6,728 nt of DNA from JAJNBK01 sp035642715. Lineage in GTDB: Archaea > Thermoproteota > Nitrososphaeria > Nitrososphaerales > Nitrososphaeraceae. The translations under genes were made by a program, and so were the position numbers. Each line of letters begins with the position of its first letter. The stretch's first letter is position 1. The notes under the pieces are model-generated. The model made no database searches. It was not told the origin of the DNA and saw only the letters and a program-made list of their open reading frames with translations. The stretch lies in NCBI GenBank assembly GCA_035642715.1, contig DASQRW010000052.1, positions 1-6,728 of the forward strand, read 5' to 3'. Of the stretch, positions 1-5,196 are shown one piece after another.

Positions 1-1
1 T

Positions 2-94
2 GAGAATATGGAACGACTCTACAAACAGTCTGTGGATCTACTTAGTCCTGGATCCAGCTTCGTCATGGGGGAGTTCAGCCGCCTCGAGGTCTAG
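2..94 (+). CDS. C-terminal 30 residues of an unrecognised protein (partial)
   Basis: An open frame enters from the left edge and ends at a TAG at 92-94, giving a 30-residue tail that begins ENMERLYKQS and ends GEFSRLEV. The composition (amphipathic helix, then SPGSSFVMGEF) and a G+C content visibly higher than the rest of the window look like real coding sequence, and the other two + frames are closed by early stops. The family cannot be recognised from so short a tail, so no function is assigned. The next gene starts 130 bases downstream on the same strand. The gap between them is AT-rich and contains nothing else I can identify. Confidence 0.5.
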   Translation, partial: ENMERLYKQSVDLLSPGSSFVMGEFSRLEV

Positions 95-224
95 GCTTTG
101 TATATCTAATGGATGAAGTAATATGTCGAAAACAAATAAAAGAAAAAGTAAAAAATCATTATTGATTTACAGTGCAACGATATACTCCTAATTTTTCAGG
201 GAAGAAATAGTCCAGGACCAACTC

Positions 225-590
225 TTGACTAATAAAGCATTATTTTATGCAGCTGCTGCATCCACGTTAATAGCTGGTATATTACACCTCGCAATTGTTC
301 CGATGTTTTTTACGCAAATGTCCATAGACATTACAATATTCTTTATCGTCTCAGGTCTAACTCAAATATTCTGGGTTATACCTGTCATTAAGAGGTGGAT
401 CAAACCTTGGTATTATATCGGCATAGGTGGAACAGTTATCCTGGTAATAATGTACCTCATTGCAGTACCAGGAAGTGGGTACCCAATAAGTCAATTAGAT
501 ATAGCAATAGAACTCTTTCAAATTGCTTTCATAATTCTATGCAGTATCATAATTGCAAAAAATAGAGGGGAAATGAAATTGGACAAGTAA
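225..590 (+). CDS. Small four-helix integral membrane protein, function unknown
   Basis: This 121-residue protein is made almost entirely of four hydrophobic segments: about residues 5-29, 35-55, 62-82 and 91-112. The loops are short and the tail is basic and polar (AKNRGEMKLDK). Notable residues are a histidine in helix 1 (GILHLAIVP), the aromatic WYYIGIGG stretch entering helix 3, and the PGSGYPISQLDIAIE loop before helix 4. From memory this pattern (HL..P, KPWYY.GIGG, AIE.FQI) resembles a small membrane family common in ammonia-oxidising archaea, often as multiple paralogues, with no known function. The start is a TTG at 225. It is the only conventional start between the upstream in-frame stop (189-191) and helix 1, and the first ATG (near 300) would delete helix 1. 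A 9-base purine-rich stretch near 199-207 is a weak ribosome-site candidate. A hairpin lies 12 bases after the stop. The gene appears intact and single. Confidence 0.8.
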   Translation: MTNKALFYAAAASTLIAGILHLAIVPMFFTQMSIDITIFFIVSGLTQIFWVIPVIKRWIKPWYYIGIGGTVILVIMYLIAVPGSGYPISQLDIAIELFQIAFIILCSIIIAKNRGEMKLDK

Positions 591-602
591 AACGTCTAGT
601 CC

Positions 603-624
603 TACCTGTCACACACGACAGGTA
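603..624 (+). terminator. Perfect 8-bp hairpin just after the membrane protein gene
   Basis: TACCTGTC and GACAGGTA form a perfect 8-bp stem around the six-base loop ACACAC, 12 bases after the stop codon at 590. A pyrimidine-rich stretch (CTTTCCATT) follows. The position suits a transcript-end or RNA-stability structure for the 225-590 gene. Archaeal termination depends more on oligo-T tracts than on hairpins and the tract here is weak, so a protein-binding palindrome is an alternative. Confidence 0.4.
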
Positions 625-721
625 CTTTCCATTACAAAGCAAATCTATCAATAATTAACAGTAGATATGTAGCAATTCATCGGACATCATTAGAACTGAA
701 TCACCAGTCTTAATCTCTGCA

Positions 722-780
722 TGGATAAACAAATATTGAATATGGATCCGACAGTTCTATTTTTATCACTATTACTAGTC
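722..780 (-). pseudogene. Very short remnant of an integrase N-terminus
   Basis: Read on the minus strand, a frame ending ELSDPYSIFVY (DPYSIFVY is 748-725) matches the start of the better preserved integrase remnant further right, which has STDPYSMFLFAM at the corresponding distance from a shared leader. After FVY the frame collapses: the reading continues PCRD and hits a stop, while a different frame offers an AMQ-like continuation. Eight recognisable residues alone would be weak evidence. The call rests on the adjoining 65-bp leader (781-845), which matches the integrase leader at 3848-3912 with only 8 mismatches by eye, and on the same gene order and strand. No catalytic part is present. 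Confidence 0.4.
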
Positions 781-845
781 TCTCTCCTTTTTATTCGCAT
801 AGAATCCTAATAAAGGAGTGATAACGCAGCGGGTTCGGTGGGATG
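781..845 (-). repeat. Dispersed repeat copy 1 (truncated) with integrase leader arm
   Basis: This 65-base stretch aligns without gaps to 3848-3912 (57 of 65 identical by eye). On the minus strand it reads from the repeat core, CATCCCACCGAACCCG (845-830), through a TTTATTA stretch and ends in AATAAAAAGGAGAGA. That would place a purine-rich, Shine-Dalgarno-like AAGGAGAG a few bases before the integrase reading frame. Only the first 16 bases of the 48-bp core (830-845) are present. The rest is replaced by unrelated sequence starting with a palindrome. Confidence 0.7.
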
Positions 846-847
846 CA

Positions 848-861
848 ATACACTAGTGTAT
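848..861. other. Perfect 14-bp palindrome at the truncated edge of repeat copy 1
   Basis: ATACACTAGTGTAT is a perfect palindrome starting two bases after the point where repeat copy 1 stops matching the other copies. Eleven of its bases (ATACACTAGTG) recur at 1859-1869, three bases before repeat copy 2 begins. It could be a protein-binding site, or one half of a direct repeat left by an insertion or recombination event. Confidence 0.5.
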
Positions 862-903
862 GTAATCCACTTGCTCATGCTTAGAAAATATTAAAAGGCA
901 GCT

Positions 904-1259
904 TCAGTTGAGTCTTAAAATGTCATCATGCAGCTTTTTTTTAAGATGTTGTTTGAAAATGTGTTTAATGCTAAGTTCTCTAAAGGGCTACTTGCTCAAT
1001 ACTCAAACGTCTTTTCTTTACTAGTTGTTGGTATATTTTCTAAAGTGGGCCGTATTTTGCCATCTGTCTCTTTATGTATTAAATTGAGTATGTCCCGTCC
1101 TTTTAGCTTCCAGTATTCTTTGTACAATTTGCTTACCTCTGGCTCTTTTAGATTTAGTGCAATAGCTACTTCTAATTGATTCTTTGTATCGGAAAAGAGT
1201 TTGTAGGCTTGGGCGGCTAAGGATAGCCCAAAGGTATAAAGAAATAAACATAAAAGCCA
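904..1259 (-). pseudogene. Decayed helix-turn-helix/coiled-coil protein of the thaumarchaeal AYKLF...EYWKLK type
   Basis: The minus strand carries, without a usable start codon, the reading AAQAYKLFSDTKNQLEVAIA (1217-1158) and on to EVSKLYKEYWKLKGRDIL. This strongly resembles the N-terminal domain of a large thaumarchaeal family that I know only from memory: AYKLF.EGK...EVAI.L.L...EV..LY.EYWKLK, a helix-turn-helix-like module followed by a coiled coil. The frame closes at a TGA (998-996). Homology then appears to continue in pieces: LSIEQVAL in another frame (1006-983, then a TAG), and back in the first frame a coiled-coil-like stretch ending KLHDDILRLN before a TGA at 904-906. At least one frameshift and several stops make this a pseudogene. 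Intact family members are longer and are presumed regulatory, but their function is not established. It is bounded on the left by repeat copy 1. Confidence 0.65.
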
Positions 1260-1298
1260 ATCCTATTTAATGAAGTGTGAACTTGTCTATTCTCTATA

Positions 1299-1520
1299 TC
1301 ATTCTTTTTTAGTCGTCGTTGTTGTTGTTGCTGCCGCAATACTAGCAGTTACTCTTCTTGCTAATCTTCCTACTCTTTTTGTAGTCTTGTCTAGCTCAAG
1401 GTACTTATCGTCAAGGGCAAGGTCAAGGTCAGAGGTAAGCAACATATGCTCAAAATCCTGGCATCTTTTGAACATTTGTTTTATTGTATGATTTGTTGCT
1501 ACTACTCTTTTGCTGTTCAT
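1299..1520 (-). CDS. Possible 73-residue protein, unrecognised; may belong to the adjacent pseudogene
   Basis: An open frame starts at an ATG (1520) and encodes a polar, helix-rich protein (TIKQMFKRCQDFEHM, LALDDKYLELDKTTKRVGRL). It ends in a low-complexity tail, AAATTTTTTKKE, encoded by a trinucleotide run at 1311-1333. The composition looks coding, and the start faces a TATA-rich divergent gap of 98 bases shared with the antitoxin-like gene at 1619. The frame is the same one that carries the helix-turn-helix remnant downstream, separated from it only by three stops within about 40 bases (TGA at 1299, then two TAGs). It could therefore be the front of that broken gene, although intact members I recall start close to the AYKLF motif, which argues for a separate small gene. 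No function can be given. Confidence 0.4.
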   Translation of the reverse strand: MNSKRVVATNHTIKQMFKRCQDFEHMLLTSDLDLALDDKYLELDKTTKRVGRLARRVTASIAAATTTTTTKKE

Positions 1521-1618
1521 TTGTTACTATTAGTATATCAAATATACCATATATATATTGCATAAATTGCATAACAGATATATAGAATGATGAACGTATA
1601 CACGTGTTTAATAATAAT
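1521..1618. promoter_or_regulatory. Divergent promoter region with a perfect 9-bp tandem repeat
   Basis: This 98-base gap separates two divergent starts (ATG at 1520 on minus, ATG at 1619 on plus). It is almost pure A+T around 1531-1565 and includes the run CCATATATATATTG (1548-1560), which offers archaeal TATA-box candidates for both directions. ATTGCATAA occurs twice in perfect tandem at 1557-1574, starting 62 bases before the plus-strand ATG. A tandem site of this kind would suit binding by a dimeric ribbon-helix-helix regulator such as the 45-residue protein next to it, but that is inference. Confidence 0.4.
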
Positions 1619-1756
1619 ATGAAGACACTAAGAATTAGTGACGAAACGCATCGCGAGCTTATGAAGATTGGATCATATGAAGAAACTATGGATGACATTA
1701 TCAAAAAGTTGTTACGACATTGGAGAGAGTCAACAGTACAAAAACAACCACGTTAG
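1619..1756 (+). CDS. 45-residue antitoxin-like (VapB/ribbon-helix-helix type) protein, no toxin adjacent
   Basis: ATG at 1619 opens a 45-residue frame: MKTLRISDETHRELMKIG, then SYEETMDDIIKKLLRHW, with a short basic tail ending QKQPR. The opening beta-strand-like segment with SDETH..L, a glycine, then S.EE..DDII..L is typical of small archaeal VapB-like or ribbon-helix-helix proteins that bind DNA as dimers and often neutralise PIN-domain toxins. Nothing resembling a PIN toxin follows: 1757-1872 contains no open frame of any substance. It is therefore a solitary antitoxin or a stand-alone regulator. Upstream in-frame codons reach a TAG at 1583 with only a GTG (1604) as an alternative start, so ATG 1619 is preferred. 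There is no Shine-Dalgarno sequence, which fits the leaderless transcripts common in this group. Confidence 0.75.
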   Translation: MKTLRISDETHRELMKIGSYEETMDDIIKKLLRHWRESTVQKQPR

Positions 1757-1858
1757 TTATCTAGATGAAATAAAATAAGGGTCTCTTGTGCTGACTTGTG
1801 AATGGGTAGCAGCTGAGTAGACATTTATGATATTATAATTATGTAGTCCTATAAAATG

Positions 1859-1869
1859 ATACACTAGTG
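1859..1869. repeat. 11-bp direct repeat matching the palindrome beside repeat copy 1
   Basis: ATACACTAGTG here is identical to 848-858. The two copies lie on the inner sides of repeat copies 1 and 2 and in the same orientation, so they bracket the block containing the decayed helix-turn-helix gene, the small minus-strand frame and the antitoxin-like gene. Confidence 0.5.
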
Positions 1870-1872
1870 AAG

Positions 1873-1920
1873 CGGGTTCAGTGGAATGCGCACCAGAATT
1901 GACTCTATTTTAACACTCAG
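1873..1920 (-). repeat. Dispersed 48-bp repeat, copy 2
   Basis: This is a full-length copy. On the plus strand it begins CGGGTTCAGTGGAATG, contains CAGAATTGACTC in the middle and ends in CACTCAG. It matches copies 3 (3897-3944) and 4 (5557-5604) over exactly 48 bases with no gaps. It lies just 3' of the broken kinase gene, and its match to copy 4 continues rightward through the whole kinase flank. To its left, minus-strand TATCATTTTATAGGAC weakly resembles the integrase leader arm of copies 1 and 3. Confidence 0.8.
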
Positions 1921-1962
1921 GACTCATTTTATTTATAGAAAGATATTCGTAGAATACAAAGA

Positions 1963-1987
1963 CTGAGGAGTACCAATATTACCTCAG
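1963..1987 (-). terminator. Conserved small inverted repeat at the 3' end of the broken kinase
   Basis: CTGAGG (1963-1968) and CCTCAG (1982-1987) can pair around a 13-base loop. The same pair is retained as CTGAG/CTCAG at 5649-5653 and 5671-5675 behind the paralogous kinase, although the loop sequence differs. Conservation of the arms with a changed loop hints at an RNA structure near the transcript end. The stem is short, so the call is tentative. Confidence 0.3.
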
Positions 1988-2932
1988 AATATATATAACA
2001 TCATTTTACAAATGTTGGAGAATTTCTTATTATTTGTTAATTCCTTGATTGGTAGGCTAAATGCAAACGTAGCCCCCTTTCCATCAGGATTATTTTCTGC
2101 CCATATGCTACCATCATGTTTTTCGATTATACTCTTGGAAATAAATAATCCTAATCCAGTAACTTTATCAGATTTTGTAGCAAACTTTGTAAATAGTCTT
2201 GGCAAAATCTCAGGATCTATGCCTGCTCCACTATCTTTTACACTTACTATAACTTGTCTGGAGCTACTATTACCACCATAATCTATTCCTTCTTCTTTTT
2301 CTTCTTCTTTATTCATATTACCATTCTTCTGTGTCACTTTTGAAGATACTGATAGTTCCCTCTTTAGTGAATTTTATAGCATTATATAGTAGATTTGAGA
2401 TAACTTGATATATTCTTACTTTATCTGCATCTACGAATATAGCCTCCTTTGGTTCTGTAAATAATATTTTTAATTTATTAGGATCGGAGATTTGCTTTTC
2501 GACATCATTTATAACATTTAATATTTTTTTGTTTATATCGAATTTTTCTTTGTTTAGTTTTAATGATTGACTTTCAATCTTTGCAACATCTAATATATTT
2601 TCTGTAAGTCACTGTAGTCTTTTTGCATTTCTTGTGATGGTATCTAATAATTGACGTTGCTCAGTATCTTTTATTTTAGCGTAAAGAACTTCAGACAAGC
2701 CAAGTATTGGTTGTATAGGAGTTGGCAATTCGTGTGCTGCCATATTAATAAATTCCTTTTGCATCTTTTGTACCTCTTTTAGTCTTTCATATTCTCTTAG
2801 TTTTTTATATTGAATATTCTCATTCCAAGGTAGTTCAAAAAATGCCTTGGAGGAATCTACATTTTTGTATTCTTTGTGTTTGTTCTTTTTTGACTCATTT
2901 CTAGCCATTATTGGTTCATGTAGAATTAGCAC
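1984..2932 (-). pseudogene. Broken histidine kinase (nonsense codon plus frameshift)
   Basis: Three pieces in series encode one kinase. Piece 1 (2932-2609) has a polar N-terminus without membrane segments, a coiled-coil linker and the H-box FINMAAHELPTPIQPILG, ending KRLQ at an in-frame TGA (2611-2609). Piece 2 (2608-2318) starts LTENILDVAKIESQ, carries the N-box YQVISNLLYNAIKFT and TISI, then runs out of frame. Piece 3, shifted, has an acidic spacer (EEEKEE), the G1 box VKDSGAGID, FTKF, and the G2 box GLGLFISKSIIEKHDGSIW. Compared with the intact paralogue at 5729, the lesions are a stop in the dimerisation domain, a net two-base loss near 2338-2345 (TISISS reduced to TISI), the H-box arginine changed to proline (HELPTP, codon 2725-2723), and loss of the usual stop so the frame runs 18 codons into the 3' flank. 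Start is GTG 2932, overlapping the upstream gene by 7 bases, or ATG 2908. Probably non-functional. Confidence 0.88.
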
Positions 2933-3348
2933 TTCTTAGTTAGAAATTCCTTGACTTGTTGGTTATCTATTATAGCATCCACAAGTTTACTAACCTCTTC
3001 ATTTGAGAAGCCAGAGCCTTCGGTAGACTCAACAGCCTTAAGATTGTAGTAATTGTTAAGAGCACTTTTGGCTATCATTATACAACAGTAAATCACTTTA
3101 CCAAAAGGAGTGAGATAATATATTCCCCTCTGTCTCTTTATTAAGCCAGTTGCCATCATAGCAGATATTCTGGAGTAGTATTGCTTTCTGCTTAAGCCTA
3201 ATTTCTTTAGACTAATTTCTCCATTGGAGTTTACATCACCAATTAATCGAAAGATTGATAATGATTTATCATCAGAGATTGATCTTAAAACATCTGAAAG
3301 AGATGCATGTCCTCCTTTTTGCCTTTGTATTTCAACAAATCTTTCCAC
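2926..3348 (-). CDS. Winged-helix DNA-binding protein (thaumarchaeal KQYYSR type)
   Basis: This 140-residue soluble protein has a winged-helix domain at about residues 20-90: DVLRSISDDKSLSIFRLI, then ISLKKLGLSRKQYYSRISAMMATGLIKR (likely recognition helix about 53-66), and a wing, QRGIYYLTPFGKVIY. A helical C-terminal part follows (ALNNYYNLKAVES, then KLVDAIIDNQQVKEFL). The KQYYSR...GLIKR...LT.FGKV core is characteristic of predicted transcriptional regulators that are numerous in ammonia-oxidising archaea; their targets are generally unknown. GTG 3348 is the only start that keeps the domain, because a TGA lies three codons upstream and the first internal ATG is inside the recognition helix. 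The gene is intact, and the now broken kinase overlaps or abuts its 3' end, so the two probably formed a signalling operon. The regulator has outlived its kinase partner. Confidence 0.85.
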   Translation of the reverse strand: MERFVEIQRQKGGHASLSDVLRSISDDKSLSIFRLIGDVNSNGEISLKKLGLSRKQYYSRISAMMATGLIKRQRGIYYLTPFGKVIYCCIMIAKSALNNYYNLKAVESTEGSGFSNEEVSKLVDAIIDNQQVKEFLTKKC

Positions 3349-3380
3349 TTCTGTTCATATTGATGTAAGAGCAGCAAACT

Positions 3381-3390
3381 TATTAAAAGT
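3381..3390 (-). promoter_or_regulatory. Candidate TATA box for the winged-helix gene
   Basis: On the minus strand ACTTTTAATA lies 33-42 bases upstream of the GTG at 3348. This would put a start site roughly 25 bases downstream, close to the start codon, as expected for archaeal leaderless or short-leader transcripts. The match is by eye in AT-rich sequence and is therefore weak. Confidence 0.3.
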
Positions 3391-3455
3391 AATTAGTTAG
3401 TTTGATTTTAGAATAGAAGTTAGTTAGAATGGGTGAATCATTCTTGCTAACTTTG

Positions 3456-3837
3456 CTAGTTTCTTCTTATTTTCTTTCTCTCTCTGCTTATCTTCTTCCA
3501 TGGGATAGGAATATCAGCCATATCACAGAACAATCTAATCGCCTGGAAGTAATTCTTCATTGTTCCAGCGCTTATTTCCTTTATTTCTACTCTTTCCTTC
3601 TGGTTCTGAAGGTATTGGACAACGACACTAAATGCCCATCCATTATCATATTTTGCCTTTTTACAGAAGGGCTTTGGAACGCTCTGTCATGGATCCGGCA
3701 GGGATACCAATAAAATAGAAAAACACCTTCAATCTCCCAGTACATTTCTCTCTAGTCTTAGGCGACCTCATTGCAAATAGGAACATAGAATATGGGTCTG
3801 TTGATGATTCTGCTATTCTTCCTCTTACTTCTAACAC
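3456..3837 (-). pseudogene. Tyrosine-integrase N-terminal (SAM-like, core-binding) domain, frameshifted and truncated
   Basis: From a GTG at 3837 the minus strand reads 58 residues including STDPYSMFLFAMRSPKTREK and GRLKVFFYFIGI, to a TAA at 3663-3661. Skipping one base there continues as KKAKYDNGWAFSVVVQYLQN, then QKERVEIKEISAGTMKNYFQ, AIRLFCDMADIPIPWKKISR, and a TAG at 3458-3456. The joined product is about 126 residues. The pattern (YS.FL.A..SP.TR..Y..RLK.FF, QKERV...EIS..T..NY..AIRLF, D..I.WKKI) is the N-terminal DNA-binding domain of the phage-type integrase/site-specific recombinase family that is abundant in Nitrososphaera-like genomes (recognised from memory). The catalytic domain with the R...HxxR...Y residues is absent: after KISR the sequence becomes A-rich and unrelated. 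A purine-rich GGAGAG lies 9 bases upstream of the GTG. This is a non-functional relic of an integrating element. Confidence 0.75.
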
Positions 3838-3847
3838 ACTTATTTTT

Positions 3848-3944
3848 TCTCTCCTTTTTATTCACATGGAATCATAATAAAGGAATGATATCGTAACGGG
3901 TTCGGTGGAATGTGGGACAGAATTGACTCATTTTTGTCACCCAG
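3848..3944 (-). repeat. Dispersed repeat copy 3: full 48-bp core plus integrase leader arm
   Basis: The core is 3897-3944, beginning CGGGTTCGGTGGAATG on the plus strand and ending CACCCAG. The adjoining arm, 3848-3896, is the leader of the integrase remnant and is shared with repeat copy 1. Read on the minus strand the order is core, TTTATTA-like box, GGAGAG, integrase GTG at 3837. This copy therefore links the two halves of the repeat seen separately elsewhere: copies 2 and 4 have the core without the arm, and copy 1 has the arm with a truncated core. Confidence 0.8.
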
Positions 3945-4097
3945 AATAAATCTGATAATTATATTTTAGTAATGACCTATCATCAGTACTATAAAGTAAT
4001 ATGGGACCATCCTCTGAAAGAAGAAGAGGAGGAGTAATCAAAGTTGATAATCAGATCAGACAGCAAACATGACATCAAAAAACATTTGAATGCAATA

Positions 4098-4104
4098 GAA
4101 GAGG
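4098..4104 (+). promoter_or_regulatory. Ribosome-binding-site candidate for the acetyltransferase
   Basis: GAAGAGG lies 12 bases before the ATG at 4117, a slightly long but acceptable spacing for a Shine-Dalgarno-like site. It supports a start at the ATG pair 4117/4120. The region between repeat copy 3 and this gene (3945-4097) otherwise holds only an unconvincing 23-codon frame. Confidence 0.4.
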
Positions 4105-4116
4105 TTATTAGCATCA

Positions 4117-5196
4117 ATGATGGAGATCTCTATTCGTCCACTTCAAGAAAGTGATATACCAGAAGCAGACCGTATATACAGACTAGCTTTTGGTACATTT
4201 TTTAATCTTCCAGATCCTATGGCATTCTCTGGAGATGCTAATTATGTTAAAAGTCGCTTTCTAGCAGACCCATCTGCTGCATATGGAGCTGAAGTTGTTG
4301 TTGTTGATGATGACAATAGCAGGAGTAGTGGCAAAAAGAAGCTTGTAGGATCCAACTTTACAACTAACTGGGGCAGTGTTGGATTTTTTGGACCACTAAC
4401 AATACATCCAGAATTCTGGGCTAAAGGTATAGCCAAAAGACTATTGGAACCAACTATACAACTATTTTCTAAATGGAATACTAAACACGCAGGGCTCTTT
4501 ACATTTGCGCAAAGCCCAAAACATATAGCATTATATCAAAAGTTTGACTTTTGGCCACGTTTTCTTACAGCAGTTATGTCCAAAGATGTAATCTCAAAGA
4601 AGAAGAATAATGGTATTAGATCAAATTTGAAATGGTCAAGGTATTCTAAGTTATTTGGCAAGAAAAGAGAGTTAGAACATACACCACAACAAGAAGAAAA
4701 GGAAGATGAAGAAGAAGGAAGAAAATATTTGGATATCTGTAGTAAACTTACTAATGCTATTTATGAAGGATTAGATGTAAGAGTTGAAATTATGTCTGTT
4801 AACAAACAAGAACTTGGTGACACAGTATTACTCTGGGATGATGATAATCATAGTAATGATGGTAATTATAGCAGGACACTTATAGGATTTGGAGTGTGCC
4901 ACTGTCGTCCAGGCTCTGAAGCCAGTAGTAATACATGTTATATCAAATTTGGTGCAGTTAAGCCAGGGCCTACTGCTGGGAATAATTTTGACAAATTGCT
5001 AGATGCTTGTGAAGCATTTGCAGCAGAAGAGGGAATATCACGTATTGTAGCTGGTGCCAACACAGGGCGTTATGAGGCCTATCGCAAGATGTTATCTAGA
5101 GGTTTTCAGACTGATTTGCTGGGAATAGCTATGCAAAGATACAATGAATCAGGTTATAATAGGTCTAATGTCTATGTTATAGATGATTGGCGCTAG
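4117..5196 (+). CDS. GNAT-type N-acetyltransferase with two GNAT-like halves
   Basis: This is a 359-residue soluble protein. Residues 4-155 form a GNAT acetyltransferase domain: ISIRPLQESDIPEADRIYRLAF at the start, strand and acetyl-CoA loop motif A at about 92-112 (GPLTIHPEFWAKGIAKRLLE, with the basic/glycine loop A-K-G-I-A-K), and motif B at about 128-147 (TFAQSPKHIALYQKFDFWPR). Residues 160-202 are a charged, low-complexity linker (KKKNNG, QQEEKEDEEEG). Residues 205-345 look like a second, degenerate GNAT-like fold: LIGFGVCHC, KFGAVKPG, FDKLLDACEAFAAEEGISRI, then GRYEAYRKMLSRGFQTDLLG; the acetyl-CoA loop is not convincing there. Substrate unknown; family members acetylate small molecules or protein amines using acetyl-CoA. 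Two adjacent ATGs (4117, 4120) make the exact start uncertain by one residue. The gene is intact and alone between repeat copies 3 and 4, the only plus-strand gene block flanked by two full copies. Confidence 0.85.
   Translation: MMEISIRPLQESDIPEADRIYRLAFGTFFNLPDPMAFSGDANYVKSRFLADPSAAYGAEVVVVDDDNSRSSGKKKLVGSNFTTNWGSVGFFGPLTIHPEFWAKGIAKRLLEPTIQLFSKWNTKHAGLFTFAQSPKHIALYQKFDFWPRFLTAVMSKDVISKKKNNGIRSNLKWSRYSKLFGKKRELEHTPQQEEKEDEEEGRKYLDICSKLTNAIYEGLDVRVEIMSVNKQELGDTVLLWDDDNHSNDGNYSRTLIGFGVCHCRPGSEASSNTCYIKFGAVKPGPTAGNNFDKLLDACEAFAAEEGISRIVAGANTGRYEAYRKMLSRGFQTDLLGIAMQRYNESGYNRSNVYVIDDWR

Noticed and set aside
928..1260. Open frames on plus (928-1179) and minus (1072-1260) with start codons
   Set aside because: They overlap the HTH/coiled-coil relic, which reads in a different minus-strand frame with clear family motifs; these frames have no recognisable features of their own.
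1270..1704. Open frames 1270-1491 (+) and 1450-1704 (-)
   Set aside because: The first is antisense to the small minus-strand frame and rich in Val/Ser from the trinucleotide run; the second is antisense to the antitoxin-like gene. Both look like shadows.
1873..1890. GGGTTCG in the repeat as a tRNA T-arm or att site inside a tRNA gene
   Set aside because: The sequence after GGTTCG does not pair with the preceding bases as a T-stem would, and no acceptor, D or anticodon arm is visible on either side.
2012..2281. Open frame on plus, 89 codons
   Set aside because: It is antisense to the HATPase part of the broken kinase, whose G1 and G2 boxes are unmistakable.
2609..2611. Possible recoding of the in-frame TGA (selenocysteine or read-through)
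   Set aside because: The paralogue has an ordinary glutamate codon here, and a second lesion downstream shifts the frame anyway; plain pseudogenisation explains both.
3424..3501. 25-codon minus-strand frame, Lys/Glu-rich, ending ARMIHPF
   Set aside because: It overlaps the 3' end of the integrase relic in another frame. It could be a further shifted piece, but low complexity and short length give no support.
3429..3713. Hydrophobic 94-codon frame on plus
   Set aside because: It is antisense to the integrase relic; the hydrophobicity arises from the complement of Lys/Glu-rich codons.
4001..4072. 23-codon plus-strand frame upstream of the acetyltransferase
   Set aside because: It is short and Arg/Gly-rich by chance, with no ribosome site and no family resemblance.
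4242..4436. 64-codon frame on minus
   Set aside because: It is antisense to the intact acetyltransferase, with Ser/Thr runs from the complement of its Val/Asp run.
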